Source: Dugong dugon (Eukaryota; Chordata; Mammalia; Sirenia; Dugongidae). From it: a stretch of 64,000 nucleotides of DNA. Under the pieces are notes generated by a model. The model was not told the origin of the DNA, did no database searches, and worked only from the letters and a program-made list of their open reading frames with translations. The stretch's first letter is position 1, and the number at the start of each line of letters is the position of its first letter. The position numbers were made by a program, and so were the translations under genes. The stretch spans positions 35,246,501 through 35,310,500 of the forward strand of contig CM057469.1 of NCBI GenBank assembly GCA_030035585.1, written 5' to 3'. This document shows, one piece after another, positions 12,301 through 22,084 of this stretch.

Positions 12301-13629
12301 TCTGGCAAGAGATGTCCTAGATGCCTCAGGCTTTATTAGATTCCCTCTCTTCCTTTTCAGGAGCTATGGTGTGCCCTTGAAAATGTCATTTTCCTCCTCT
12401 ATGCATTGGTTTCTTAGTCAAATGACAGAACCAATGAGACCTATATCCATGTTCATCTGGCTACCAAAATGTAAGGTAGCTTTTAGAGGGAAAAAGCACC
12501 TCCAAGTTTAAGCTATTGTTATTATCTCCCTACACTTTTTCACAAATCTAAATGCTCAGAATTTCTAACAATTCTTTTCCTTCTGCTCAAAACCTCACTG
12601 CCCTAGAAAGCTCGGACTTCAGTTATGCTCTGTATTACCCTTCGATGAACTATTGATCACTGTATTTTATAGCTGGAAGAGACATTACGATAAATGAATC
12701 CATTCCTCTACCACCATTTTTTCAGATGAAAAAACTTGCAATCAGAAAAATTAAATGGCTTTCTCAAATTTATAAACTGGTTATTGGAAGATCTAGAACC
12801 AGAATCCAGATCTTCTTGCTCCTAGTTCAGTTGCTCTTTCCCCCTCAAATGATACACTAACCATGTGTCACTTACCTTATTCTATCTTGAGTTATCTTTT
12901 TACGTCTTTTCCCTTAATAGTGACACAGTGCTTAACGGCTGGGCTTCTAACCAAAGGGTCGGCAGTTCGAATTCGCCAGCCACTCCTTGGAAAGCCTATG
13001 GGGCACTTCTATTCTGTCCTATAGGGTCGCTATGAGTCGGAATACACTTGACTGCAACGAGTTTTGTTTATTTATTTCTTTTTCAGTACTATTAGTTTGC
13101 ATTCCATTCCTTGAGGGCAAGGATAATGTTTGATAGCTTTTTCATTCCACCAAGAATGTTTAGCAGAGTTCCAGGATAGGAGAAAATACTCCACAAACGT
13201 TTGTCAATTGACTGGTTTATTCAAGTCATTCCATCTAACTCAGTTCTGTAACTAACTCTTAACCCTTTCTGATACCTTCCCTCTCAGGACAATTAGATAA
13301 ACCTCAAAATCCATATGTCATGACAAGATTGGAATCATATTTACATTATTTGTGCCCATATGTCTCTTCCTTTCAACCAGCTATAGCAATACTGAGTGAC
13401 AATGATAACTAGAATAACAAAAGAAAAAAGGAATTATAATAAATAGCAACCTCATGTACTGTTGCCTCCTTACCTTGAGTAGGAGAAAAATAAAGATTAG
13501 TGTAATGAAGAGGCAAAGCAATAGGAAAATTATTGTTGAGCAGAGGAGCCATAGCTTCCCGGAAGATCTCTGTGTTCCTTGAGGACTTGAATGATTTAAA
13601 GGCATATTCTCCACGTGGCTCGAGCTCAT
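3016..13629 (-). CDS. TNFSF18: TNFSF18 (GITR ligand), whole gene, three coding exons
   Basis: Joined coding sequence is 13629-13474, 5754-5724 and 3374-3016 on the minus strand: 546 nt, 181 residues plus TAG. GITRL is a type II membrane TNF-family ligand displayed on antigen-presenting and endothelial cells; it binds TNFRSF18 (GITR) on T cells as a co-stimulator (family knowledge). Seen: short cytoplasmic tail, hydrophobic anchor at about residues 27-51, then a compact TNF-homology domain with family strands GLYVIYGQV (97-105), GGTYEFHAGDTI (141-152) and C-terminal NTYWGI-like NDTYWGILLLANPQF (165-179). Both introns have GT-AG ends; phases are 0 then 1. Cys58 and Cys78 match cysteines in human GITRL; sequons are at Asn108 (NTT) and Asn165 (NDT). 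Compared with human as I remember it, there are four extra residues near 80-86 and an extra Cys122. No frameshift or stop interrupts it. FASLG and TNFSF4 neighbour this gene in other mammals but are not in the window. Confidence 0.95.
3651..3707 (+). repeat. purine-rich (A/G) tract
   Basis: Almost uninterrupted A/G: aggaaagaaaaaagaaaagg and onward. Low-complexity. Confidence 0.8.
3930..4052 (+). repeat. L2 LINE 3' end
   Basis: Typical L2 tail wording: 'ttggagggcaaagacatc' followed by 'cctggtaccaagtgtatact' and 'cagtaaatat'. Old and diverged. Confidence 0.6.
5441..5578 (+). repeat. scrambled AfroSINE (inverted tail piece plus body)
   Basis: The first ~30 bp (cattaccatcaagtcgattc) is SINE tail in minus orientation. 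It passes straight into plus-orientation body (ggctgctaaccaaaaggtgg ... agttctactctgtcctatta). Confidence 0.7.
5724..5754 (-). CDS. TNFSF18: TNFSF18 coding exon 2 (31 nt)
   Basis: A tiny exon encoding TVNEPCVAKF plus the first base of a Gly codon, matching the short human exon that reads TAKEPCMAKFG. The acceptor is ...cagcag|ACT and the donor is TTTG|gtgagtaa. The two adjacent CAGs form a NAGNAG acceptor, so an alternative exon start at 5757 would add one Gln without changing frame. Too short for ordinary ORF detection; found by following the exon 1 and exon 3 phases. Contains Cys58, the probable partner of Cys78 in exon 3. Confidence 0.9.
6490..7780. repeat. old interspersed repeat of uncertain family, split by an AfroSINE
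   Basis: Wording such as 'caataatctaggcaagaga', 'gtttttggacatgttaagtt' and 'tgtcaaatgctgctgatggg' is that of a very common ancient mammalian repeat. I cannot name the family safely. The AfroSINE at 6796-6930 interrupts it. Confidence 0.5.
6796..6930 (-). repeat. AfroSINE, 3' part
   Basis: gctgttaggtgccgttgagt...ccccatagggtttcc...aatctttatggaagcag; long subtype with the 'tttatggaagcagatcacca' segment. The tRNA-related head is missing. Sense to TNFSF18. Confidence 0.85.
7778..7980 (-). repeat. AfroSINE, full length, with target duplication
   Basis: Complete element in TNFSF18 intron 1. Flanks gaaatgcggt (7768-7777) and gaaatgcagt (7981-7990) are a 10-bp duplication with one mismatch. Plus-strand tail ccgttgctgtagagtc, body cagagtagaactgcccc, head gttagctgccgag...ccaccaaggctcc. 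Confidence 0.9.
8133..8584 (+). mobile_element. solo LTR, ERVL/MLT2-like, same family as 2106-2663
   Basis: Starts TGTGATGGTTGAG, ends CAGCCTAAGACA. Flanks gatat and aatat are a 5-bp duplication with one mismatch. Antisense to TNFSF18, inside intron 1. Longest internal agreement with the other copy is near both termini. Confidence 0.75.
8590..9570. other. unassigned A/T-rich intronic sequence
   Basis: No gene, no named repeat. Confidence 0.6.
9572..9725 (+). repeat. MIR SINE
   Basis: Core wording 'tttcctcatctgtaaaatgg' followed by 'attgaggttgttgt' and 'aaatgagataatt'. Confidence 0.75.
10262..10425 (-). repeat. MIR SINE
   Basis: 'cctactgtgtaccagacact', 'tttgcagatgaggaaatgag' and 'aagtaacttgcagaaggcca': MIR in reverse. 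Confidence 0.8.
10839..10913 (+). repeat. palindromic module, copy 2
   Basis: ggtggattatccaataaaca...gtaaacac-a-gtgcttac...gcttaccagatcatttgtag then gaacaatttcac. Arms of about 25 bp pair imperfectly. Confidence 0.7.
11035..11112 (+). repeat. palindromic module, copy 3
   Basis: ggtggatgatccagtaagca...ggtaagcac-ag-gcttacttgcgcttccttac...tctgtagtgaactatttcac. Same orientation as copy 2, with an 8-bp insertion in the second arm. Confidence 0.7.
11147..11222 (-). repeat. palindromic module, copy 4 (inverted)
   Basis: gtgaaattgtcccctacaga...gtaagcac...catgcttacgttgcttattgg then ataatctgtccc. Faces copy 3 head-on, 34 bp apart. Confidence 0.7.
11300..12690. other. unassigned intronic sequence
   Basis: No exon-like frame or named repeat. 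Confidence 0.55.
12700..12835 (-). repeat. possible MIR remnant
   Basis: 'tttttcagatgaaaaaactt' then 'ctagaaccagaatccagatc'; weak. Confidence 0.4.
12920..13066 (+). repeat. AfroSINE, short subtype
   Basis: gtgacacagtgcttaacgg head with box B-like gcagttcgaattcgcc, tail tatagggtcgctatgagtcg. Antisense to TNFSF18. Confidence 0.85.
13095..13215 (+). repeat. L2 LINE 3' end
   Basis: 'ccttgagggcaaggataatg' and following text match L2 tails. Confidence 0.55.
13474..13629 (-). CDS. TNFSF18: TNFSF18 coding exon 1 (cytoplasmic tail and membrane anchor)
   Basis: Encodes residues 1-52, starting MSSSHVENMPLNHSSPQGTQ and ending LLLK. A hydrophobic run from Leu26 to about Leu51 is the signal-anchor. The exon ends ...CTCAAG followed by a donor gtaagg, on a codon boundary. 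The start at 13629 was chosen because an in-frame TAG lies six codons upstream, and because it aligns with the internal human start that reads MCLSHLENM. The upstream ATG at 13699-13697, which corresponds in position to the longer human isoform's start, is in another frame here. The exon sits 7.7 kb from exon 2. Transcription start and TATA element are not identifiable with confidence. Confidence 0.92.
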
Positions 13630-14420
13630 TTTCTGGAAGAATGAGAGCTATGGAAAGCAGATAATTCACAAGTGATGGGTGAATGATGAAACAAGTCATG
13701 TCTTGTAGCATTATGGTAATTAGTGGTGGGTGTAGAAGGTGGAGTTTTCCCTCTGACACTGTGTTGGAAAATGATACTTCCAGGCTAAGAGTTGACTCTC
13801 ATTTGGAGCCTGGCCAACTGGAAGGAACGGAAGGCTAAAAGCCAACGCAAACACACAGGATAAAACAACCAACACTAGGGAAGTTGTCAGAGGGAAAAAA
13901 AAATAAAACAACCTCTTTCTAGAAGCCAGAGGAAGTACAGTGGAGCTCAACACTCTCAGTGCTGTACAGCGCTCCAAATGCATTTCCAGAAAAGAAAATT
14001 ACATTTTATAACAAAAAATAAGATTCAAGATTAGGTCATAGCATACTCTAAATATATAATGTACATGTGGGATAAAGGGTTTTAGGTTGGAGAGGCAAGC
14101 ACATGGTTTGGAACAAATAAAGAGCTTCATCAATTTCTAGGATATAAAATGTGTTCATTGTAAGGTTTTCTCTAGAAAAGACCAACCAAGTGTTTTACTA
14201 GAATTTAATAAAAATTTATAAGTACAATGAGCTCAATTTTCTCATATCTCACAACTTTAAAAACCTGAAAATTCAATGCTGATATCAAATAAAAATAGAA
14301 TTATCATATAAAAGGATATTTGCCTGCACCTCGCCCCAGGCCTGAGCTTACTCTCTATATGGAAAAAACTTGGGATTTCTTCCTGGCACTCAAAAGGCTG
14401 ATTCACTGCAAAACTGAGAA
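13630..14420 (-). promoter_or_regulatory. region upstream of TNFSF18 exon 1 (5' UTR and promoter expected here)
   Basis: By position this must hold the 5' UTR and proximal promoter. Read on the minus strand it has an A/T-rich run (ttttattttttttt, about 13898-13913) and a kappaB-like gggaaaactcc near 13741-13751. Neither is strong enough to name as functional. The upstream ATG at 13699-13697 opens a frame that overlaps the main start out of frame. No CpG-rich island is present. Confidence 0.35.
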
Positions 14421-14539
14421 AGTCCTCCTGGTTCTCTGTACCTCAGTTTCTTCATCTGTTAAAATAGAATACCTACCATTTTACCACTTTACAGAATTCC
14501 AGCATCATATGCTAGAAAGAACATGATTTTTAAATCAGA

Positions 14540-14745
14540 TGGACCCGACAGTGGAACCGGGTGTGGCCCACCCCTCACCTGCTCTCTGTGTGGCCTTAGG
14601 CACATTCCTTGACTTCTCTGAGCTTCAATTTTCCTTAATTATAAAATGGAGAAGTGAAACTTTCCACTTCATAATGCTACTGTGAGAAGTAAATAAATGT
14701 GAAACCTTTGGTTCATACCAGGTGTTTGATAAGTGTTAATTTTTC
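14540..14745 (+). repeat. MIR SINE
   Basis: 'ctctctgtgtggccttaggc', 'gacttctctgagcttcaatt' and 'ccaggtgtttgataagtgtt' in MIR order. Confidence 0.75.
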
Positions 14746-14944
14746 TCTCACTGGCCCCCTTAGAGTATTTTGTGAAGATTAAATCAATTATGAAATCCTA
14801 GAAAAGAAAAATCATTCTTTATTGTTATATGCCCCACCGGATAATTCAACCGAGGTGCATTTAAATGTAAGGAGGTAAAATGAAAGTATTTTGAAGAAAT
14901 TTTTTTTTTTAATCAAAGATTTTTTCAATTAAAAAAAAAAAAGC

Positions 14945-15085
14945 CTAGAGATTTATTGTCCTCATTTATGAAAGAGGAAACTAAGGGTAATAGAGGTTGA
15001 GTAGTGTCTCAAACCACTAATAACTGTTAATGGTGGAGTGGGAACCTGAGCCCAGGGATACTGTTTTATAAACCCAGCATCTTCT
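14945..15085 (-). repeat. MIR SINE
   Basis: 'cctcatttatgaaagaggaa' with 'gtgggaacctgagcccaggg': MIR reversed. Confidence 0.65.
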
Positions 15086-15532
15086 CTTGGAACCACATTG
15101 TCTGCAGCAATATTTCTTGCTTAGTTGTCATAGTTTAACTTGATACAATTTTACCTTGATCCATAGACTATCTCTGAAGAGTCATACAAGAATAATTTTT
15201 CAATACAATCATATTTTTGTGGTTTTGTACAATAGATGCTGTGATGCAGGACTGAATGATGAGTTCTCTTTAAAAGAAGAATGATGTCTTGCTCCCATAA
15301 CTCTTGACCTTGTATTGTGTCTGGACCACAGCTATCCAAGCACACAACTTAAAATTGGCCACTGTCAGGTTGGACTATTTCCTTCCTGCTTCTCTGGTCC
15401 TCTCCTTCTCCTGTCTCCTCTCCAAATCTCGGATGGAACTACCCCTGCTTACTCACATCAATAAGCATTATTCAAATGAGGATCTGTTCCAAATAAAACT
15501 GAGTTCCTCCTTCTGCCCTTAACCCAAGCTTA

Positions 15533-15703
15533 AAAAAAAAAAAAAAAAAACCCATTGCCATCGGGTCGATTCCAACTCATAGCAACCCTATAGGACAGAG
15601 TAGAACTGCCCCATAGGGTTTCCAAGGAGTGCCTGGTGGATTCGAACTGCCGACCTTTTGGTTAGCAGCCATAGCTCTTAACCACTGCGCCACCAGGGTT
15701 TCC
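15533..15703 (-). repeat. AfroSINE, short subtype, with target duplication
   Basis: Complete and little diverged: A-run, cccattgccatcgggtcgat, ggacagagtagaactgcccc, head caccagggtttcc. Flanks taacccaagctta (15520-15532) and taacccaagttta (15704-15716) are a 13-bp duplication with one mismatch. Confidence 0.95.
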
Positions 15704-15714
15704 TAACCCAAGTT

Positions 15715-15758
15715 TAGGCTCTAGTATATCCTGATTTAGGCTCTAGTATATCCTGATT
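15715..15758 (+). repeat. 22-bp tandem duplication
   Basis: Two exact copies of taggctctagtatatcct plus gatt, side by side next to the SINE's right duplication. Confidence 0.9.
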
Positions 15759-15759
15759 T

Positions 15760-17375
15760 ATTATTTTCATCTTATGAAAGTATCTTTAAAATGATAACGT
15801 GCTTACCTCAGGAAGAATATATTCCAGGGCTCTGAAATGAGGTGGAAGCGGGAAAGATTTTTTGAAATTCTAGAGTAAGGAGTCACAATTTGTACATCTT
15901 TGGTGTAAGCTATCAGAATTTCATGTGACATCTCAGAGCTTGACAAGATGTAACATGGCCACCAAACCCAAGATGTGTATTTATGGCCTGTCAGTGTCTC
16001 AGATACTTGGAAAGAGATTTCTTTTTTTCAATTAAGTTCAGTTTACAAATCTGTGTTGAATATCTACTGCCTGCTCACCACTGTGCTAACAGCTATGGAG
16101 GAAACAAACAAAAAATACACACAGTCACAGTTGTGAAGGAATTTGTCACCCAACTAGCTTAAAACCTTATAAATAGAAGGACAGATGTCCAAAATACATA
16201 GTATGGGATAGGGTCTCAGAGAACAGAAAGATCTAGATAAGCTGAAATAGTTGAAAAGATGTGTTAAAATTAGATTTAGAATAAAAAGAAGGGAACTCTT
16301 TCTTGACGGAGTGGAAAACATGAGGAATAAATACCCAGGGGTATAAACAAGCATAGAATGGTTCACTAGCACATGCAGTGTCCTCACACATCTGGAAATG
16401 TTAGAAATTAAAACGAGAACTCAATATGAAAACTAACCACCAAAATGAAGCATTTCAGAAAAAACAGTTAAAGAAAACCTTCTGTCTGTATTTTTCCAAT
16501 TTAAAAAAAAAAGCAGCAAAAAGTGCTTGACTAAGAAATTATAAGTGTATTCACTGTTGCTTTAATTCAGAATGAATTAGTTATATAACAACTTACCCTT
16601 AGTTTTGTTGTTGACTCAATTACACTAAAATGAATTAGACACCTTCTGGGTGACTGCTGGGTGCACAAACAATTACATTGAACACCAAGTAGCCCTGTAT
16701 TGATGACTCTGTTCCTACAACTGATGAAACTGACCCTTGGGAGAATAAATGATTTGCTCATAGAAGTGGAACAGGGATTGAATCCCTATCTTTTGGATTC
16801 CAAAACCCACCCATATTATTTCCACCTCTCGTGTTGAACTATATGAGATAAGGAGGTTGTGTGTGGAGTAAACAGAGTGAGAAATGTATTAAAACCTGGA
16901 AGAGAGCATTAGATGAGAGTCCGGTTTCCTACAAAATCCTGTGTTTCTCAAGTCTGTACTCTTTGCCACATTCCATTTATGCAACTGTGATGATTTTATC
17001 CTTGTGATACTGTTTGGTGCAGCATATTCATTCAGAAGTCTCGAATATATCAGAACTCAATAAGGAATGCTACAAAACTGATTTGCCTGCTGTTGAATAT
17101 CAGAATATTCATTGCCATAACAAATAGGGTCCTTTTGGCTTGATAATAGATATTTGATAGGTAAGTCAATCAATAGATCGATAGATGATTGATAGATAAA
17201 CGTAAAATATATGTAGGGTTTTAAACTTAGAATTTTATGGAAGGAACAATAGTATCTATTAAGATTAATAAATGCCTACTCAGTAAAGAGAATTATGTAG
17301 AGTTCATTATAACTCTTTCATTACCATTGGAGTAACAGTATACCAGCCACTTTTTATACCTCTGGACCTCATTCC
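15760..17375. other. unassigned intergenic sequence
   Basis: No gene. A weak MIR-like piece may lie near 16715-16810. Confidence 0.55.
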
Positions 17376-17540
17376 AAAACCAAACCAAACCTGTTACCAT
17401 CTCATAGAGATTCCGACTCACAGCGACCCTAGAGGACAAAGTAGAACTGCCCGTAGGGTTTCCAAGGAGCAACTGGTGGATTCAAACTGCCAAAATTTTG
17501 GTTAGTGGCCGAGTTCTTAACCATTAGGCCACCAGGGCTC
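17376..17540 (-). repeat. AfroSINE, short subtype
   Basis: Tail (aaccaaaccaaacctgttac) through head (aggccaccagggctc). The central CATAGGG has lost bases (actgcccgtagggtttcc). Confidence 0.9.
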
Positions 17541-18039
17541 ATTGGTAGTATGTTATTCCAGTTCTGAATGCATTTAGTGTGGAGGTGAGTTCCTTTTGAA
17601 ATGCGTGAAGTTCAGCAGAATGGAGTTGGAGCCTCACTGTTGTGTAGGCTGAGCATTCTATTAGGTGATGCTTCCTAATAGAATAGAAAACTTTGGTAAA
17701 CTTTTGCCTTTTTTTTCCTTTATTTCTGTGAGATAAGGCTTGGAAGCATAATTATAACTTTCCTGTGTGATAGTTAGGGAGACCTTATGGGTTTGTTTTG
17801 GTTTTTCAGTGTCATATTTGGAAAACCGGAGGTTTCCCATGTAACCTAATAGAAAACTGCTCACAATAAATTCTCTAGTTCTCATTGGTATATTGTCATA
17901 CCACAGATCAGTGGCACCAAAGTGACACTAGTCTCATTGGTGGATTGTATTAGGAAATCATAGTTCTCAAAATCCATATTATCAACCAAAAATTTAAACA
18001 CACTCAATTAGTAAGCATGCATTCCAATACTGAAAACAC

Positions 18040-18955
18040 ACGCCATCAAAAAGAAACAATCTTTGATGTTTACAAGGGGGCGGGGAACATTAAATAGACC
18101 ATAAATAAGTGGTAACTTTGGTGAAGGGTAAGACAGTACTGGGAAAGCCAGCACAATTTGTACAAGGCAAGGTCATGGAAGATCCATAGACACATCTGAA
18201 CTCCCTGAGGGATTGAATTGCTGAGCTGAGGGATGTGGGGACCATGGTCTCGGGGAACATCTAGCTCAATTGGCATAACATAGTTTATAAAAAAAAAAAG
18301 TTCCACATTCTACCTTGGTGATTAGAGTCTGGGATCTTAAAAACCTGTGAGTGGCCATCTAAGATACTCCAACTGGTCTCACCCCTTCAGGAGCAAGGGA
18401 GAATGAAGAAAACAAGATACAAGGGAAAGATTAGTCCAAAGGACAAATGGACCACAACTACCACAGCCTCTATCAGACTGAGTCCAGTAGAACTAGACGG
18501 TGCTCGGCTACCACCACTGACTGCTCTGACAGGGATCACAATAGAGAGTCCCGGATGGAGCTGGACAAAAATGTAGAACAAAATTCTAATCCACAAAAAC
18601 AGACCAGACTTACTGGCCTGACAGAGACTGGAGAAACCCCGAGAGTATGGCCCCTGGACACACTTTTAGCTCAGTAATGAAGTCACTCCTGAGGTTCACC
18701 CTTCAGCCAAAGATTAGACAGCCATAAAACAAAACGAGACTAATGGGGCACAGTAGCCCAGGGACAAGGACTAGAAGGCAGGAGGGGACAGGAAAACTGG
18801 TAATAGGAACCCAAAGTCGAAAAGGGAGAGTGTTGACATGTCGTGGGGTTGTTAACCAATGTCATAAAACAATATGTGTCCTGTTTAATGAGAAACTAGT
18901 TTGTTCTGTAAATCTTCATCTAAAATACAATAAAAAAGATTTTAAATTAAAAATT
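18040..18955 (+). mobile_element. L1 3' UTR fragment (copy 1 of a shared ~900-bp type)
   Basis: Starts at the ORF2-proximal text 'aagaaacaatctttgatg' and runs to the 3' end with AATAAA at 18929-18934. Aligns along its length with 38096-38985 and 53013-53813. 5'-truncated LINE insertion. Contains a 76-codon frame at 18447-18677 shared with 53323-53556. Confidence 0.9.
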
Positions 18956-18965
18956 TAGTAACTAA

Positions 18966-19055
18966 AGGGTTATACATAAATATATGTACATATATATATC
19001 TATTTATGTATAATCTATATATTTATATACATATTATATGTATAATAAATTCTAA
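18966..19055. repeat. A/T-rich (TA)-type low-complexity tract
   Basis: Runs such as tatgtacatatatatatc and taatctatatatttatatac. Confidence 0.85.
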
Positions 19056-19059
19056 AAGA

Positions 19060-20535
19060 GATACAGGAGCCTCTCATATCGATCTTAAGATCATCTTCTC
19101 TAAAGAACTAGTAATAGTTCTTAATCAGGGTGGTCTAGGAAATATTTTCAATCTAAACTATGTTTTTTCTTCCATGACCTGGGGACCCTTTCCTGTGCCC
19201 CACATTGCTTTGTGCTGCCTATTTCTGTATTAACTTTTCTGGAAGCCTTACCATATTCTTCATTATTTGTCTATATTTTATTGTCTCAAGTACAGCCTTT
19301 CAGCAGCAAGTCTATTGGCCGGTTGTTACGGAAGCCTTTCTGTGCTAGCTATCTGCCTTACCACTAAGATTCAAGGATGACTGTGTGAAATTCTAAGTCC
19401 CCGTTTCTCCAGCCTGAGTCCTCTATATCTATGGTTGGTTGTTTTTCTTTTATGTATATGTGCATACATCCTCTCTAGCCTAATCAGCATTTTGGCAGTA
19501 TCCTGGCCAGGGGAGGAGCATCTTAAGTACTTTTTGATGGGAAGGGTGACTTACTGCTTGGAACCAGAACTGAAAACAGATTTTCCATTGTGCAATATAG
19601 CGTGACATCAACATCACCCTAGAAGGCGTAGTGAATGGGCATTGTTGTAAAATCATTTCTTGCCCAATATCATGTAGATTGCCAGAGAACTATATTTCGC
19701 CTACCCACCTCGTTGAAATAAAAGGGTCTTAAGATTGCCAAGACTAAGTATTTCCCTAAAATATCCTGGGTTTCCTTAGGCAACACTGGTGGAGGGAAGT
19801 AGGGAGATACTTCCCTTTTACCCTCTACTTGATCTCTCCATTTGACAAGATGCTAGTTTCCTCCTCCAAGCTATTACTATACACCAGCTCCAACAGAGAA
19901 CAATCAGCTCATTCACTGCTTTCAACACCCAACTATGACATATTCATAGAGACATCTAGGGGATACTTTTTCTCCTGGTTTTCCATTTTTAGCACTGGCC
20001 TTGCCCAATTCAGTTTAGACATTTAGGTTCAGATGATGCAAGGCTAGATTTGTTGGTTTTGTCACTGAGAACTTAAATGAGTAAAGAAAGGTTTTGGCTT
20101 TTCTATGATGAAATGATTCCTTTATACAGCAGAAGGTCATTATATTCCCCTTGTTTATTTAGAAAACATTACTGAATGCCTGTACAATGTGCCAAGTACA
20201 ATGTTAGGAGCTTGAATACTGATAGATAAGGGTCAGTTCCTATCATCAAATTTTTATTTTTTTCTTTTTGTTTATTTATTTGTTTCATTTTATTATGTTT
20301 TTATAGGTAGCTGGGAGAAGAGACAAATATACAAGACCAATACAGAGAGAGATGTGGTAATAGGGTAAGCAGCAAATACCTGAATTTGCTCAAGAGAAGG
20401 GGAAGTTTTTGAAGGAGCCAATATCTAGACTGAGATATGAAGTCTGAACAGAGGTAAGCAAGGTGAAAAAACTTCATAATATTCTGTTCCCTTAAGCCAA
20501 TAGATTACTATTCAGTAAATTCATTAATATATAAT
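19060..20535. other. unassigned intergenic sequence
   Basis: No gene. Text at 20160-20250 (aaacattactgaatgcctgt) looks like an old repeat end but is not assignable. Confidence 0.55.
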
Positions 20536-20645
20536 ACTTCTTAGTGATTAAATGAATTACTGAGTAATATAATATATAAATATATATTATATATACTACA
20601 TATAGTATAATTTATAAATACTTAAATATACGTGTTTGTATTTAC
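20536..20645. repeat. A/T-rich low-complexity tract
   Basis: taatataatatataaatata and similar. Confidence 0.8.
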
Positions 20646-20654
20646 ATATAGCGG

Positions 20655-20853
20655 TCTCTGTTGTTTGCCATTGATTCTGACTCATAGTGACCATATAAGA
20701 CAGAATAGAACCGTCCCATAGGGTTTCCCAGGCTTAATCTTTATGGGAGCAGATCACCAGGCCTATTCTCCTGCAGAGCCACTGGTGGGTTTGAACTGCC
20801 AACCTTTTGGTTAGCAGCCAAGCACTTTAATCACTGCACCACCAGGGCTCCTT
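20655..20853 (-). repeat. AfroSINE, long subtype (left arm of inverted pair)
   Basis: Full element from tail (ttgtttgccattgattctga) to head (caccaccagggctcctt), with the 'tttatgggagcagatcacca' segment. Confidence 0.92.
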
Positions 20854-20856
20854 ATA

Positions 20857-21064
20857 GGAATCCCTGGGTGGCACAAATGGTTTGTCAACAACTAAATGAA
20901 AGATTGGCAGTTCAAACCAACCCAGAGGTGCCTCAGAAGAAAGGCCTGGCGATCTGCTTCTGAAAGATCATAGCCTTGAAAACCCTATGGAGCACAGTTC
21001 TACTATGCAACACATGGGCTTGCCATGAGTTGGAATCAACTTGACAGCAACTGGCACCAGTGGT
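20857..21064 (+). repeat. AfroSINE, long subtype (right arm of inverted pair)
   Basis: Head 'aggaatccctgggtggcaca', middle 'cctggcgatctgcttctgaa', tail 'tgccatgagttggaatcaac'. Begins 4 bp after the previous copy ends, head to head. Confidence 0.9.
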
Positions 21065-21584
21065 GTTTATGTATAGACAATATAATATGTGTATGATATA
21101 CAATACCACAATGCTTCAGGCACTTTACTAGGCAGTGGAGAAATAAAGGGAGTAAGACAAGGTCTCTGATCTAAGGAACCCATTGTCCATTCATTGTTTG
21201 TTCTCTTACATTCAAGTCTTCCAAAATTGCATTGAAAATGTACGCTTTCATACACTAATATTTTTTGTGTGTTTGTATGTAACTTCCCCGGAGTTACCAG
21301 GTAATTCAATTCACGTGAAAATTGGCAAAGCATCTAGAGTTGATTAGGCCAAACTACTTGCCTATCCAGTTCCATGACTCTAGCTCTGAATACAGTAGGA
21401 TGTTCCACTCTAAAAATGAAATCTCGGGCTGGTATGCCAATGGAAAAAAAAAAAAACACTGAATCACAGACAGCATTTTGGAACACTTCTTGATGAAATG
21501 GTGCCAAATGAAGGTAACAGGCAGTTTCCAGTTGCTAAATAAAGAACAAACAACCCTGAGGAGTTACATATGAAAATTATGTTA

Positions 21585-21760
21585 AGATAAGGTCCAAACT
21601 ATTCAAATCTTTCTTCACTCAACAAGCCTAAGGGAAATCTCTGGCTAAAAGTAGGGATATTCCCCCTCCCCACACATACACAGCCTCATACATCCTTCCC
21701 CGGTCCCTCATCCCATGAACTCCTAGATCATGTCAGGCACCTGCTTCTCTGATGGTGACA
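21585..21760 (+). repeat. L2 LINE piece
   Basis: 'ataaggtccaaactattcaa' through 'gtcaggcacctgcttctctg' follows L2 order. Confidence 0.5.
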
Positions 21761-21849
21761 CCATTGATTGGTGATTTCAAATATGAACCACGAAAATGAA
21801 GACAGTAAATGATGAAGAATAAAAACAAGGGAACAAATATATATTAAAA

Positions 21850-22078
21850 ACATACTCTCTTCCAGGCACTATGTTTAAAGAATAACTTTTACATGCATTA
21901 TTTTATTTATTTAATCCTCACAACATTGCAAAGTAAGTTTTATTAGTCTCATTTTACAGATAAGAAAATTGAGGTTAAGAGATATTTAACAATGTACTCA
22001 AAATTATACAACTAATAAAATGCAAATCCAGGTCTGTTTAACTCCAAAATCTATTCTTTCTATTGCACTTTGATGCAT
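21850..22078 (-). repeat. MIR SINE
   Basis: 'ttccaggcactatgtttaaa', 'tttaatcctcacaacattgc', 'ttttacagataagaaaattg'. Confidence 0.8.
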
Positions 22079-22084
22079 AAATGA

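Larger units (their letters stand above)
5755..13473 (-). other. TNFSF18: TNFSF18 intron 1
   Basis: A 7.7-kb phase-0 intron bounded by gtaagg and a cagcag acceptor. It contains two sense-oriented AfroSINEs, one antisense AfroSINE, one antisense solo LTR, two MIRs, an L2 end and the palindromic-module cluster at 10.8-11.2 kb. No additional exon-like frame was seen. Confidence 0.85.
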
